Assembly: GCF_026151205.1 (NCBI RefSeq)
Contig: NC_087078.1
Location: 248,001 to 312,000, forward strand
Length of the DNA stretch: 64,000 bases
Direction of reading: 5' to 3'
Source of the DNA: Bolinopsis microptera
Taxonomy: Eukaryota > Ctenophora > Tentaculata > Lobata > Bolinopsidae
A program made the translations under genes and the position numbers. Below, in pieces: positions 1 to 14,200 of the stretch. How positions within the stretch are numbered: the stretch's first letter is position 1; every line of letters starts with the position of its first letter. The notes under the pieces are model-generated. The model did no database searches and was not told where the DNA came from. It worked only from the letters and a program-made list of their open reading frames with translations.

Positions 1-430
1 TTGAGAAAGTAATTATATTTCTTGGAATTTGTACCCCTAGTCGTACAAGTAAGAAATTTGAAGGGTTTGAATTTGATTTGTTCCTTTTATTCTAAAATAT
101 CATCATCAAGAGGATAAGAATTGAAAATAGAGTAATGGTTATTTCGTTTTTGGGTGTCCCCATTTTCATGTCTGTGAACTTTGGTATCCTTGAAGTTGGT
201 TAAGGTATAATTACCCAAACCAACAGTATATTTGAAGATGACTAATTTTGTAATATTATATCAGTACCTTTAGTTGTTTGAGATTGAGTCATATTATCTT
301 CATGCATACGGTATATGTCGTTAAAAAAAGCGTCTATTTCGAGTTTGGGGAACGAGTGTTAAGACAAACTATTTATACCAGTGATTCCAAATACTAATTA
401 AACGTCTCTGATGGCCCCTGTTTCCTCCAG
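1..430. other. AT-rich non-coding sequence, probable last intron of an upstream gene
   Basis: No convincing coding frame or repeat is visible. The right end is a pyrimidine-rich tract ending in TTTCCTCCAG, a good 3' splice acceptor for the possible terminal exon that follows. Confidence 0.4.
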
Positions 431-478
431 AATAAGGGAGAACGGGCCGACAAGTTTGACAAGTATGACCCTCTGTGA
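431..478 (+). CDS. possible terminal exon of an upstream gene (3' end only)
   Basis: A strong acceptor (pyrimidine tract then TTTCCTCCAG) is followed at once by an open frame reading NKGERADKFDKYDPL and a TGA stop at 476-478. The short charged tail and the good acceptor suggest the last coding exon of a + strand gene whose other exons lie outside the window. The family is not recognised. A second frame is also open here for longer, so the frame choice is inference from residue composition. Confidence 0.4.
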   Translation, partial: NKGERADKFDKYDPL

Positions 479-2107
479 TCTTTGCTTCTCTTTGCTCCAA
501 AGTCTGGCTATGAGACAAAGGCCCGTTTGGTAGGCGGCAAATGAAAAATCACACGATCCCCTTACTTTTGAACTGTTATCAAATTTAAAGTCTACTGAAG
601 TCTAGTGATGACTAGTTAACACTAGTAGGCTAGTGGAGAATCTTTGATCGGCGTTTTATTGAAGATACAGATTGCTCTAACCTACATAATTATACATAAT
701 TATACATAATTATACTGCATTATATAATGAGCTCGTAGTAGAAAGACTGCTGCTCCATTGATCACTAAAGGGAGGGAGTTAGTAGTAACGCTCCTGAGAT
801 GCAAATAGGGCTAGTTAGTTTTGATAAAAGGAGAAAACAATTACTTTGAGGCGTTCAGGTGACCTGAGGATTAAGATTCAGTTATAAGTGAAAGTAACAT
901 AACACACATAACGCCGGTACGCACAGAGATTATATTTCTTGAACTTATCCCGAATTAGTGGATAACAAGCTGAAGTGCGAAGGGTTATTTGTGTGGCGTT
1001 TTTTATACTTTTATAACATAGAGTTTATAAACTCCTCCGGGATATATATATGGGTAAACTAGACCTGCAGAAGCCAGGGGAACGGCCCATAGCAGGGTAA
1101 CCAGGATGGCCCGGTTCCCAAAAACCTGATTAACTAGCAAAGATAAAAAATAACAATAGGTAATAAATAGATACCAATACTATACCGATATAAGATGCAT
1201 AGTTCAGAAAGATCAAACCGGGATGTTCCTTCTGTTAGTCTTTTGTAAGAGTCCATGGCTGTCGTAATCTTGTCTCTATTTCTTTTCTTCTCCGTGTTGT
1301 ATTAGTCTTGCTGTAACGAGGAGTTAAAGAAATGTCTAGTATGGTATACTATGGTCCTGGGAGGTATCATGTTAAAGATATAGAGGGCTGGGGAAGTCAC
1401 TGAATCATGTGATTGAGAAATAAAAGGAAACTGTGTAAGTAACGTGGTTGTCCCTTCCACAATCAAGAAAGAAGAGGGGAGGGAGAGAGAGAGACACGCA
1501 TTGGGTCAAGCTAGAAGTGCCGACTGTCCTGTGGACTAATGAGCCCTTAGAACTGGCTGGCTAGCAGGACCTGTTGCAAGTCTGGGAACAATCTGGGGAG
1601 GGGAGGGTGATCGTGTAAGAGGGACAATTACGAATACTAAGGCTAATATAAAAGAGACTAAGGAGGTTCTTAGAAATCTAGATACTTGGTAGCTCTAGCG
1701 ATCCCCACAGTGTTACTGATAGAGAAGGTGTGATGGAAGGTATCCTCTCTGATGGTATAGTTACCAACGTAGTATTTCCTGTGTAAGGAGAATGCTGCTC
1801 CGGGATACTACTAGGATTAATTCATTTCAAAATTTGCCTTTCATTATCGTTATTTGGGATCCTATGGCAAATGGAATTGGAGAAGTAAGAAAAGTTTGAA
1901 GTTTGAAGTTACAGGCGTTCTATTTCAAAATAGTTCCTCGATCTGAACGTTGAATGAAGATGGGGCAAGAAAAACAAATCAACTGAAGTTGATCGACGTA
2001 CTAAATACGACGATACGCGGCGGCTCATATTAAACTGGGCATTTATAATATAAAAATCTTACCCTAGGTGTGTTATCACATGATCGGGAGAGACAATAAG
2101 TTGAAAT
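479..2107. other. intergenic region with one copy of a dispersed repeat
   Basis: No gene is seen. From about 1797 to 1900 the sequence resembles 33445-33541: both hold CTCCGGGA, ACTACT, TTTACC/TTTGCC and AATGGAATTGGAGAAGTAAG in the same order, and both are followed by AGTTCCTC. This is a diverged dispersed repeat. A TATATATA tract lies near 1045. Confidence 0.5.
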
Positions 2108-2121
2108 GTTGCCATGGTAAC
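2108..2121. promoter_or_regulatory. RFX X-box-like palindrome just upstream of the predicted start codon
   Basis: GTTGCCATGGTAAC fits the RFX-factor X-box consensus (GTNRCC, short spacer, RGYAAC). It sits 16 nt before the predicted ATG at 2138. The motif is known to drive ciliary genes in animals, but near-identical palindromes are scattered over this window (39259, 41189, 41399, 47993, 49192, 54152, 54166), so position alone does not prove function. Confidence 0.45.
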
Positions 2122-2137
2122 ATGGTAGTAAGATAGC

Positions 2138-2253
2138 ATGTCGGGAGAGAGGAAGAAGCAGCCCCTGCAGTCCAGAAAGAGTGTGAGAGATCTTCAGAAC
2201 TCTCAGCGTGTCCGGGACCTCAGGAGAACATTCAGTGCAGGAGCACCTCATGA
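2138..2253 (+). CDS. ARHGAP6-like: ARHGAP6-like exon 1 (start codon)
   Basis: Begins MSGERKKQPLQSRKSVRDLQ, basic and rich in Arg/Lys. An in-frame TAA at 2129-2131 blocks upstream extension, and A at -3 gives a fair start context. The exon ends in phase 2 (CAT GA) before donor GTTAGT; the split codon completes as Glu with exon 2. An untranslated leader exon further upstream is not excluded. Confidence 0.65.
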
Positions 2254-5200
2254 GTTAGTGCTTATTTTCCTTTTATATCAATATCATGGTAACAATTCCT
2301 TGTTGTCATGGTAACAATTCCTTATACAGTTATGTAATATGTTATCATGGTAACAATTCCTTATACAGTTATGTAATATGTTATCAAGGTAATATTACCT
2401 TGGCCTTAACAATAAACAAGCTCGAAATATCAAGACTTTTTGGCGAAAACTATCAGCAGTTGTGTTGTTCATGATTTTGTTCCAGAAAAGGTATTATTTG
2501 TCAGTTGCTATGGTAACATTAGAAAAGGTATTATTTGTTCCAGGAGTGACTGTAACCACAGAAAAGTAGGAAATCCAAAAAAAGAAACTTACAGTTACCA
2601 TAGCTACAGGAGGGCTAGTTACGATCATGGGTCTGTTTCAAAATACTGTTTTTAATATGCAATAATAGCTGCATGTGTTGATGCACTGATCGTCATCGAT
2701 GAGTCTATTTAAGCTTTTAAGCGGATCATACAAAAGGAAATTCGAGAATAATGGTACATTCTTCGATAACCTACGTTTAAAGCCATAAATCCATAAGATC
2801 CTATCCTGGTGTGGCAACAATGTTTTGTAAAATTCCACAACTCCGTGAACTGAGAGATTGTTGAGTCATAAAAAGTTTATATTGTCACAACTTATACCAA
2901 CCAAACAGCATGAATAGATTTCCATACGATATATCCTTGCATTATCATTTCAACTTTATTATTCTGATCATCAATAAAGGAAAAATGTAAGATTAAGAAA
3001 ACTTTTTTCAAAAGTATTTGATAAAAATATATAACCTTAAAGAAAATTGTTTCACCATGAAAACAGGATATGCCCGCTTAAAAATGTGTGATACCGAGTG
3101 TTCTCCTGGTTAAGAATTTGCAAACTAAAATAATACTTTGGACAATATGTCATTCTAAGCAAATAGCGAAACAGTAGTCGGGGTGGCCGTAAATATTTAG
3201 ATAATTCAACCAATGAATATTCAAATCAATAAATTTTTATTATTCTTTAAGAGTTTAAGGACTGCTATTAGTTCAATATTTATTTGTTCGCCGTAATTTA
3301 CAGAGTACAAAGATTCGCATTTCGCATTTCGATTTTAGCATGTTTTATCATTTATAATAATATTGCAATATTAAAACATTAATTTTTATTCGAAATGGAA
3401 TGTTTTACCAAGAAATACTCAAAAAAACAGTTTATCCCTATCATTAAAGCTGATGATCGAGAGGACAATCATTACGTAATCATAAACAGAGGGCCATTCA
3501 CATTTTTCGTTGCACAAATTTGTGGGAACTAAGGTATGTTTAAAGCTGTTAGTTACGGAATTACTCATACCCTCCCTCAAACAGAGCGGCGACCAGAGTG
3601 AAGAGCAGCGAGACCAGGTAACCAGGTAACCAGGTAACCAGGTAACCAGGTAACCAGGTAACCAGGTAACCAGGTAACCAGGTAACCAGGTAACCAGGTA
3701 ACCGATACCCTCCCTCAAACAGAGCGGCGACCAGAGTGAAGAGCAGCGAGACCAGGTAACCAGGTAACCAGGTAACCAGGTAACCAGGTAACCAGGTAAC
3801 CAGGTAACTGATACCCTCCCTCAAACAGAGCGGCGACCAGAGTGAAGAGCAGCGAGACCCCAACTCCTGATGATGTGTTAGAGGAACTCGCAAAACACAA
3901 ACAGCTCAGCGCTAGTGATTCTCAGATAGAGGTACCTGACATACGTATATAACCTGGTAACTAGGTAGTAACCTAGTAACTACCTAGTAACCTAGCAACT
4001 CAGCGCTAGTGACTCTCAGATAGAGGTACCTGACATATATATATAACCTGGTAACTAGGTAGTAACCTAGTAAGTACATAGTAACCTAGCAACTCAGCGC
4101 TAGTGACTCTCAGATAGAGGTACCTGACATATATACGTATATAACCTGGTAACTAGGTAGTAACCTAGTAACTAAATAGTAACCTAGCAACTCAGCGCTA
4201 GTGACTCTCAGATAGAGGTACCTGACATATATATATATTTTTTTTTTATATTTTTTTAAAAATTTTTTATATATATAACCTGGTAACTAGGTAGTAACCT
4301 AGTAACCTAGTGACAATACTACAGCTGTCCAATAAAACCGTAAAAGGCTGTGGTGTGTTATATTTAATATTTATGTTGTTAGTTTTTTCAATCTCGCAGT
4401 CTCTGACGACAGGTTTCTCAACAATCCCCTCTATTCTGTAGCCATGGTAGCCATATTCAACTAAACTTCCCCATTAAATTCAATAAACCTGTGAACGTCA
4501 ACATTCCGGATTCTCCTTCGGCTAGTATTTTAACGGCCAAACGGGTCTTTGGCGAAGCAATTATCGTAGTCGCCCATATTACTAAGAATAACATTTTAGG
4601 TAGAATAAAAACTGAAAGTCCCGATGATTTACAAAAATGAGGGGATTTGTAAAAATCGTTTTTTTGATTTTTTTCGCCACGGAATCTCAATATCCCAGCG
4701 CAGTTATAAGTTTTCAAAATTCGGTGGTAAAAATGCCAACATGTTTTATCAGGCCACAACAGGATAATCGCTTTGGCAGCTGATACGATTGGTAATGGGA
4801 GATTGGGAACCAATTGAATTAAATTTAATACTTGTACTTAACTTTTTGTTTGTATTCAGATCACAATAATCACGTAAAAGGTCTCGCACTTTCTAGAAAA
4901 TATATTATTGAGCATTCTATATCTTTCAAGAAGCCCTCTATGAAGGTTTCAACCACCATATAAATATATATCCCTTCCCTTATCTAATTATCATATAAAT
5001 ATGTAATTAGATAAGGATAATCCACTCAAACGCTGTAACTGTTATCATGTGAGAATAATCTGTCCGCTTCCTACCCCGGCCCTGGACCGAGTCCAGCAAG
5101 TTGTAAACATTTAGTGATTTAATCAGAGTGTTATAATTGTACTTTTTAACGCTTAACAGCTTGTTAAACCTCACAACCAAAACAATCCCGGCTTTTAAGA

Positions 5201-8200
5201 AAACCGATCTTCTTTAAACAAAATCATCTGCTGATTCACAAATCCAAATTCTTTCCGTTTTTAGTATGCAACTTACTTTTTAAAAAGTTGACTGAATAAC
5301 AAAAAAGATAAAGAATTAACGTGTTCCTAAAAAGTATATAATACAGATTGCTTACTTGAACTGCTAACCGTTAGGTCACGTTAAATAACACAACTAGAAA
5401 CGTAGTAACCAGACAGTAACCAGACAGTAACCAGACAGTTACTCAGTAACCAGACAGTAACTCAGTAACCAGCTTAGTAACCAGATAGTAACTCAGTAAC
5501 CAGCTTAGTAACCAGATAGTAACTCAGTAACCAGCTTAATAACCAGTCAGTAACTCAGTAACCAGCTTAATAACCAGATAGTAACTTATTAACAATTAAT
5601 AATACAGGTAGACGGCAGACGCGATGAACGTGGCTCGAGTAAGAAAGGTCGAAAAGGAAAAAGTCTGCGGAGCACGTACAAGAAACTCAAAGAGGAGGTT
5701 TGTATTAAGTTATAGTTAACCTGGTAACTAGCTAGTAACATAGTACATAGTAACCTGGTAACTAGCTAGTAACCTAGTAACTAGCTAGTAACCTAACAGC
5801 AAGCTAGTAACCTAGTAATTAGCTAGTAACCTACTACATAGTAACCTAGTAACTAGCTAATAACCTAGTAATCTAGTAACTAGCTAGTAACCTAGTAACC
5901 AGCTAGTTACCTAGTAAACAGTTAGTTACCTAGTAACCAGTAAGTACCTAAGTACCTAATAACTATACAAAAGGGTCAACAAAGTTCCATGTTACCGGCT
6001 AACTTAGACTTGAGACTATTTCGTTACCTAGCCACCACCCAGTAACCTAGCCACCACCCAGTAACCTAGCCACCACCCAGTAACCTAGCCACCACCCAGT
6101 AACCTAGCCACCACCCAGTAACCTAGCCACCACCCAGTAACCTAGCCACCACCCAGTAACCTAGCCACCACCCAGTAACCTAGCCACCACCCAGTAACCT
6201 AGCCACCACCCAGTAACCTAGCCACCACCCAGTAACCTAGCCACCACCCAGTAACCTAGCCACCACCCAGTAACCTAGCCACCACCCAGTAACCTAGCCA
6301 CCACCCAGTAACCTATCCACCACACAGTAACCTAGCCACCACCCAGTAACCTAGCCACCACCCAGTAACCTAGCCACCACCCAGTAACCTAGCCACCGTT
6401 AGTAAGTCATTTTGTAGAATATCTCTAGTTGTAGGTACTAGTAATGCAGTTACCCTGGAGGTAGAACGTAGGAACCTCGCTTCTTAAATAGTAACTTAAG
6501 AGCCATTCACGGAGTCATGGCAACCGGATAGTATCCAGTAAGACTGAAATCAAGGATTTGAAATATGTAGGTAGCCCGAATATTCAACAGGTTCAGCCTT
6601 ATGTTACTAGCTAGTTATATGCAGGTACCTTATGCTGGAGCCTTATGTTACTAGTTGTATGGAGGAGACGTTAAAAGAACGCGCTGTTCTGCATGATGAA
6701 TTAATATTACGCTCTCAGAACACCGCGGACACTTCTAGAGTTCTAGAACAAAGCGCCCTCTCTCTCACGTCTACTACTCACTGTCAAATAATTGCTCTGT
6801 CCTAAGCTGCTCAGTGCTCTTATCCCCTCTTTACCGTCCGTCCTGTGTCTTTTTCCTTGTTTAATATGTAATATCTTTTATTTATTATTTGTTTAATATT
6901 TAAAAAACATATTGCTTTAAATATATTGCTTCTTATATTATCATTATATTTCACTACTCCCGCTACTAGTATCACGCTGCAGTAGTTTAGAGACCAATAT
7001 AATAACGTTTGTTAGATTACATCAAGCATTAAACGTATAATCAAAGCCAATATTTACTATCAATCCATACGACACGAATTTTAATTTGTTCGATATTGCA
7101 ATGGCTACGTATTAATTTTATTGATTTTTCACTTTTAGGACTTCTGCGAATTATTAGATTATAAGGTTTGGAATCAGGTGTGTTAGTACTAGGTACTACT
7201 AGTAGTGTGTGTGTGTTAGTACTAGGTACTACTAGTAGTGTGTGTGTGTTGCAGTTTTTACATTGTTTGAAAAATGCCTAGAAATCCACAGATTTAATTA
7301 TTCGTTACTACTATACAGTTTATTAAAAAAGCAGTTTAAATCAATTAACATGGAATTAAGCGTTTGCATGGCCCTTGCCGCAATGAAAATTAACATCAGC
7401 AGATTCTACTATCTACCAGTAGTAATACCTACTAGTAGTACCTACTAGTAGTACTTACTAGTAGAACCTAGTAGTAGTATCTACTATCTACTAGTAGATA
7501 TCTCACTTATACGGTAACACAATCTACTATGTTCTAGATACTCATACCATAATAATATGTCGCAATCGTAAAAGGAGGATGTCGTGTTTATGACAAATAT
7601 ATACAGCATATATATGATAGTAGTAGTACTAGTACTTACTAGTAGTATCCATAGCAACAAAGCGAATAAATTCAGGGTATTTTAAGCCGCCAAGATACGA
7701 AAGCCTTACTTCGTGGCGACTCAGCAACTGGCTGCGGTAGAAAGTAAAAAAGTATGAACATTAAAAACAGTAAATTTAGAGTTATATAAATATAATTTAT
7801 AGCTAATATTTTAAATACTGTTAAAAGTTGGACGCTTTGATAAACTGATAAAGTACTACTAGTAATATTAATAGTAATAAGCTAATTATTTATATAACAC
7901 AACTTATTATTACTTTATTGCTCAGCAAGTGATGTAGTACAACTGCTCAGCTTATTACATGTGATGATGTTTCCGGGCTGCCTAAATTTATTATCACACT
8001 TCTTCCAACAAGGTCCCGACACAAAATAAAGAATTTAGTTTATCACACTTTTATTAATATAGTCTCACGAAGCACTGCGTAGTTACTATTTTATTATTTT
8101 ATTGCTGTTATTTATTCGTGCTCGGTTCTTAATTCGTTGTATCACGACTATCAAAACTCTTCGGTTCCAGAATTCTTCGATAGTTTTAATTCGTTATATC

Positions 8201-11200
8201 AGATTTGGCACCTTATTTGTCGATATTAAATATTTTGTATTAAAGAGCTGCAGCCCCCCTGGCTACGTGCCAGCATTTTATGTATTAAAGAGCTGCAGCC
8301 CCCCTGGCTACGTGCCAGCATTTTAAACACGCGCAGTACAGATCCAAGAGAAATAACATGTATTTATTTTTTTAAATGCACAAAATACGGTTTTCTAAAC
8401 TTCGGTGTAGCTTCTATACTTTGGTGAAGCTGTTCTAAGTCAACATAAATCAACAATTATAAAGATTTTCTTTAAAATTGGTTAAGCGGTTGAATCATGG
8501 GATGAAATTTTAAAAATCTCGAACATTTATTTAACATTTAAGTATTTGCACGGGTATATTCATGAAATACGCCGAATAAGCGATATATCGTGAGAATAGA
8601 TTTAAGAAAGGGTTATTCCCAAAAAGTTTAGAATAAATCTGACGAACTGAAAATCTAATTCTATAATGTGTAACCTTAGTAACCAGAATTAGGACCATGT
8701 GTATTGCTAAATGTGTAGGGACGGTTTCCGTTATACCAGCAGAGCATCAACCTCGCTCCAACTCCTGCTCACCCTCATTCCATGTTCCTTTCGTACCTGT
8801 AAGTATCCTAGTAAACTGCTAGTATCCTAGTAACCTGCTAGTATCCTAGTAACCTGATAGTATCCTAGTAACCTGCTAATATCCTAGTAACCTGCTAGTA
8901 TCCTAGTAACCTGATAGTATCCTAGTAACCACCTAATATCCTAGTAACCTGCTAGTATCCTAGTAACCTGTAAGTAACCTAGTAACCTGCAGGTATCCTA
9001 GTAACCTGCAAGTATCCTAGTAACCTGCAAGTATCCTAGTAACCTGCTAATATCCTAGTAACCTGCAAGTATCCTAGTAACCTGCAAGTATCCTAGTAAC
9101 ATGCAAGTATCCTAGAAACCTGCAAGTATCCTAGTAACCTGCTAGTATCCTAGTAACCTGCAAGTATCCTAGTAACCTGCTAGTATCCTAATAACCTGCA
9201 AGTATCCTAGTAACCTGCAAGTATCCTAGTAACCTGTTAATATCCTAGTAACCTGATAATAACCTGCTAGTAACCAGATAGTAACCAGATAGTAACCGAG
9301 TAAAAACCTAGTAACTAACTTTGTCCCCCCTGTCAGGTATTTACTCCAGTGATGGAGAGAGCAAGACGCGTATCTAGGACCATGTCCCGACCGTTTGCGG
9401 AGGAGTGGGGGTCTGATGAAGATGAGGAGGAGGAGGATGATGCGGACCCGTTTCTCTCTTTTCTCGGTTACTATTAGTAATTACTAGTTATTAATAGTGT
9501 TTCGCTTGGTTTTGTTTTTACAACCAGCTGAATTACTCAAACTATTAGAGCTGAAACTAACAGTATAAGTATTAATATTGGCTGGTCGGTGGTCTCAATA
9601 GTAATGTTGCTATTGATCTTCAAACTAAAATACTTAATACCTTCCCGGAAGTAGCTATAATACTTAATACTTTGAAACAAGTCCTGCTCATAAGAAAATC
9701 AAGCTTTCTGTGTTTCAGAGTCAGCAGTATCCTAGCAACCTGAAGAAGAACTCGCTGTATTCCACCGACTCTGAAGAAGCTGTCAGTAAAAGGTAAGCGC
9801 GTTTCCATGGTTACCATACTGTGCCTCTCTATAGTTAAAATATTGAGGTTTCGCTGTACTTACCCTCGATAAATTATGAGAACTATTTGTCATATTGTTG
9901 GGATTGTTGAAGCAGTGCTAACGAACACTAAAATACTCAGTACCCCCGGCCCCCCCCTGTAGGTATTAATACTTAGTACCCCCCTGTAGGTATTAATACT
10001 CAGTACCCCCCCTGTATGTATTAATACTCAGTACCCCCCCCCCCCCCCCCTGTATGTATTATTACTCAGTACCCCCCCCCTGTATGTATTAATACTCAGT
10101 ACCCCCCCCTGTAGGTATTAATACTCAGTACCCCCCCCCCCCCCCCCCCTGTATGTATTATTACTCAGTACCCCCCCCCCCCCCCCCTGTATGTATTAAT
10201 ACTCAGTACCCCGCCCCCCCACTGTAGGTATTAATATTCAGTACCCCAGCCCCCCCCCCTTGTATGTATTATTACTCAGTACCCCCCTCCCCCCTCTGTA
10301 TGTATTATTCTCTCAACTGACCTGTACTCCAGACCCCCTCTATCCAGGAACCTAAGCGAAGAGAAAAGAAGTGATAGTCGGGGGAGAAGAAAGAGCGCAG
10401 CTGGGTTCCTGATGTCGTACGCTTCTCTGAAACTACACCAAATAAAACACGCCGGGTCCACTGAATCTCTTACTGACTGGGAGTATTGTGACGTGAGTTT
10501 TACTGAAGTTATTACTATTACTAATTACTGAGAATTATATTAGTTATTGATAATTATATTACTATTATTAATTACTGAGAATTATATTAGATATTAATAA
10601 TTATATTATTATTATCAATTACTCAGAATTATATTAGTTATTAATGATTATATTATTATTATTAATTACTGAGAATTATATTAGTTATCAATGATTATAT
10701 TATTATTACTAATTACTGAGAATCATATTAGTTATTAATGATTATATTATTATTACTAATTACTGAGAATTATATTAGTTATTAATAATTATATTACTAT
10801 TACTAATTACTGAGACGTATATTAGTTATTAATAATTATATTATTATTACTAATTACTGAGAATCATATTAGTTAATAATGATTATATTATTATTATCAA
10901 TTACTGAGAATTATATTAGTTATTAATGATTATATTATTATTATTAATTGCAGAGAATTATATTAGTTTTTAATGATTATATTACTATTATTAATTGCAG
11001 ATGATTATATTAGTTATTAGGCATGGTATGGTGAAAAATGTCAGCCCTGTGACCCCCCCCCCACCTGTACCAGAACTAACACAATATAGCTACACAAGCT
11101 AGTGTACCTAGTGTACCTACTAGTATCTTATCTTTATGGCATCTGCAAAAGTCGACATGGTGTTCATTCTGCTATTCTGGCTAAAAGCGATACAGAAATA

Positions 11201-14200
11201 AACTTTTTATAAAAAGAAGTCAAACGTTCTCTGACGCCGCTTGAAAAGTTTCTCACAACGAACACCTTAACAACACCTTAACAACACCTTAACAACACCT
11301 TAACAACACCTTAACAACACCTTAACAACACCTTAACAACACCTTGACAACACCTTAACAACACCTTAGCAACACCTTAACAACACCTTAACAACACCTT
11401 AACAACACCTTAACAACACCTTAACAACACCTTAACAACACCTTAACAACACCTTAACAACACCTTGTTGTACCTAGTGTTCCTTGTTCGTTACTCTAGC
11501 GCATTCTTAGCAGGGAGTAGCATTCTATGAAAGTACAATATATAGGCTTTTCTATTTTTGTTCTAAATTCACAATCTTGGTTCAAAATTTGGCGAGTCAA
11601 ATTGACGATGAGTAGACTAAAGTAGACTGAAGTAGACTGCAGTAGACTGCAGACAAGTTGCAGTGTTTTTAATAACCCACCTCGTTTGTTAAAGACTAGC
11701 AGCTTGTAGTGTTAAACTGTCTGGTTGAGCTGACAACAGTACAGTTACTATGACAACAGTACAGTTACTATAAAGTGTCGTAAGGGAGGCTCAGTAGCAC
11801 GCATATTGAGACTAAAAACCCGTCACCACAGATAAAGAAGAGGTAAAGTAAGTAGTCGTAACGATAAAGCAGGCATCATCAGGATATTCTCCTGTCAGGA
11901 TCACGGTTTAACACCTGCTACCTGTGAAACAGTAAAAACAAGGCAAACTCTTTTGTCTCAGACCTTATAACTATTGTATAACCTTTTGTCCTACCTCTTG
12001 TATCTTTCTAGTTAAAGTTAGTTAGTTTCATTCAACTCTTTCTTGTTAATGTTAGTTAGTATCACTCAACTCTTTCTAGTTAATGTTAGTTAGTATCACT
12101 CAACTCTTCCTAGTTAATGTTAGTTAGTTTCACTCAACTCTTTCTAGTTAATGTTAGTTAGTATCACTCAACTCTTTCTAGTTAATGTTAGTTAGTTTCA
12201 CTCGACTCTTTCTAGTTAATGTTAGTTAGTTTCACTCAACTCTTTCTAGTTAATGTTAGTTAGTATCACTCAACTCTTTCTAGTTAATGTTAGTTAGTAT
12301 CACTCAACTCTTTCTAGTTAATGTTAGTTAGTTTCACTCAACTCTTTCTAGTTAATGTTAGTTAGTATCACTCAACTCTTTCTAGTTAATGTTAGTTAGT
12401 TTCACTCAACTCTTTCTAGTTAATGTTAGTTAGTTTCACTCAACTCTTTCTAGTTAATGTTAGTTAGTTTCACTCAACTCTTTCTAGTTAATGTTAGTTA
12501 GTTTCACTCGACTCTTTCTAGTTAAAGTTAGTTAGTTTCACTCAACTCTTTCTAGTTAATGTTAGTTAGTATCACTCAACTCTTTCTAGTTAATGTTAGT
12601 TAGTATCACTCAACTCTTCCTAGTTAATGTTAGTTAGTTTCACTCAACTCTTTCTAGTTAATGTTAGTTAGTATCACTCAACTCTTTCTAGTTAATGTTA
12701 GTTAGTTTCACTCGACTCTTTCTAGTTAATGTTAGTTAGTTTCACTCAACTCTTTCTAGTTAATGTTAGTTAGTATCACTCAACTCTTTCTAGTTAATGT
12801 TAGTTAGTATCACTCAACTCTTTCTAGTTAATGTTAGTTAGTATCACTCAACTCTTTCTAGTTAATGTTAGTTAGTATCACTCAACTCTTTCTAGTTAAT
12901 GTTAGTTAGTTTCACTCAACTCTTTCTAGTTAATGTTAGTTAGTTTCACTCAACTCTTTCTAGTTAATGTTAGTTAGTATCACTCAACTCTTTCTAGTTA
13001 ATGTTAGTTAGTTTCACTCAACTCTTCCTAGTTAATGTTAGTTAGTATCACTCAACTCTTTCTAGTTAATGTTAGTTAGTATCACTCAACTCTTTCTAGT
13101 TAATGTTAGTTAGTTTCACTCGACTCTTTCTAGTTAATGTTAGTTAGTATCACTCAACTCTTTCTAGTTAATGTTAGTTAGTATCACTCAACTCTTTCTA
13201 GTTAATGTTAGTTAGTATCACTCAACTCTTCTAGTTAATGTTAGTTAGTTTCACTCGACTCTTCCTAGTTAATGTTAGTTAGTATCACTCAACTCTTTCT
13301 AGTTAATGTTAGTTATAGTATCACTCAACTCTTCCTAGTTAATGTTAGTTAGTATCACTCAACTCTTCCTAGTTAATGTTAGTTAGTTTCACTCAACTCT
13401 TTCTAGTTAATGTTAGTTAGTATCACTCAACTCTTTCTAGTTAATGTTAGTTAGTATCACTCAACTCTTCTAGTTAATGTTAGTTAGTTTCACTCGACTC
13501 TTCTAGTTAATGTTAGTTAGTATCACTCAACTCTTTCTAGTTAATGTTAGTTAGTATCACTCAACTCTTCTAGTTAATGTTAGTTAGTATCACTCAACTC
13601 TTCTAGTTAATGTTAGTTAGTTTCACTCAACTCTTTCTAGTTAATGTTAGTTAGTTTCACTCAACTCTTTCTAGTTAATGTTAGTTTGTTTCACTCAACT
13701 CCTTCTAGTTAATGTTAGTTAGTTTCACTCGACTCTTCTAGTTAATGTTAGTTAGTATCACTCAACTCTTTCTAGTTAATGTTAGTTAGTTTCACTCAAC
13801 TCTTTCTAGTTAATGTTAGTTAGTATCACTCAACTCTTTCTAGTTAATGTTAGTTAGTTTCACTCAACTCTTCTAGTTAATGTTAGTTAGTTTCACTCAA
13901 CTCTTTCTAGTTAATGTTAGTTAGTATCACTCAACTCTTTCTAGTTAATGTTAGTTAGTATCACTCAACTCTTTCTAGTTAATGTTAGTTAGTATCACTC
14001 AACTCTTCTAGTTAATGTTAGTTAGTTTCACTCAACTCTTTCTAGTTAATGTTAGTTAGTATCACTCAACTCTTTCTAGTTAATGTTAGTTAGTATCACT
14101 CAACTCTTTCTAGTTAATGTTAGTTAGTATCACTCAACTCTTTCTAGTTAATGTTAGTTAGTATCACTCAACTCTTTCTAGTTAATGTTAGTTAGTATCA

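Noticed and set aside
4457-4813. 118-codon minus-strand frame
   Set aside because: No homology recognised, no splice context, and it lies in an intron; likely chance.
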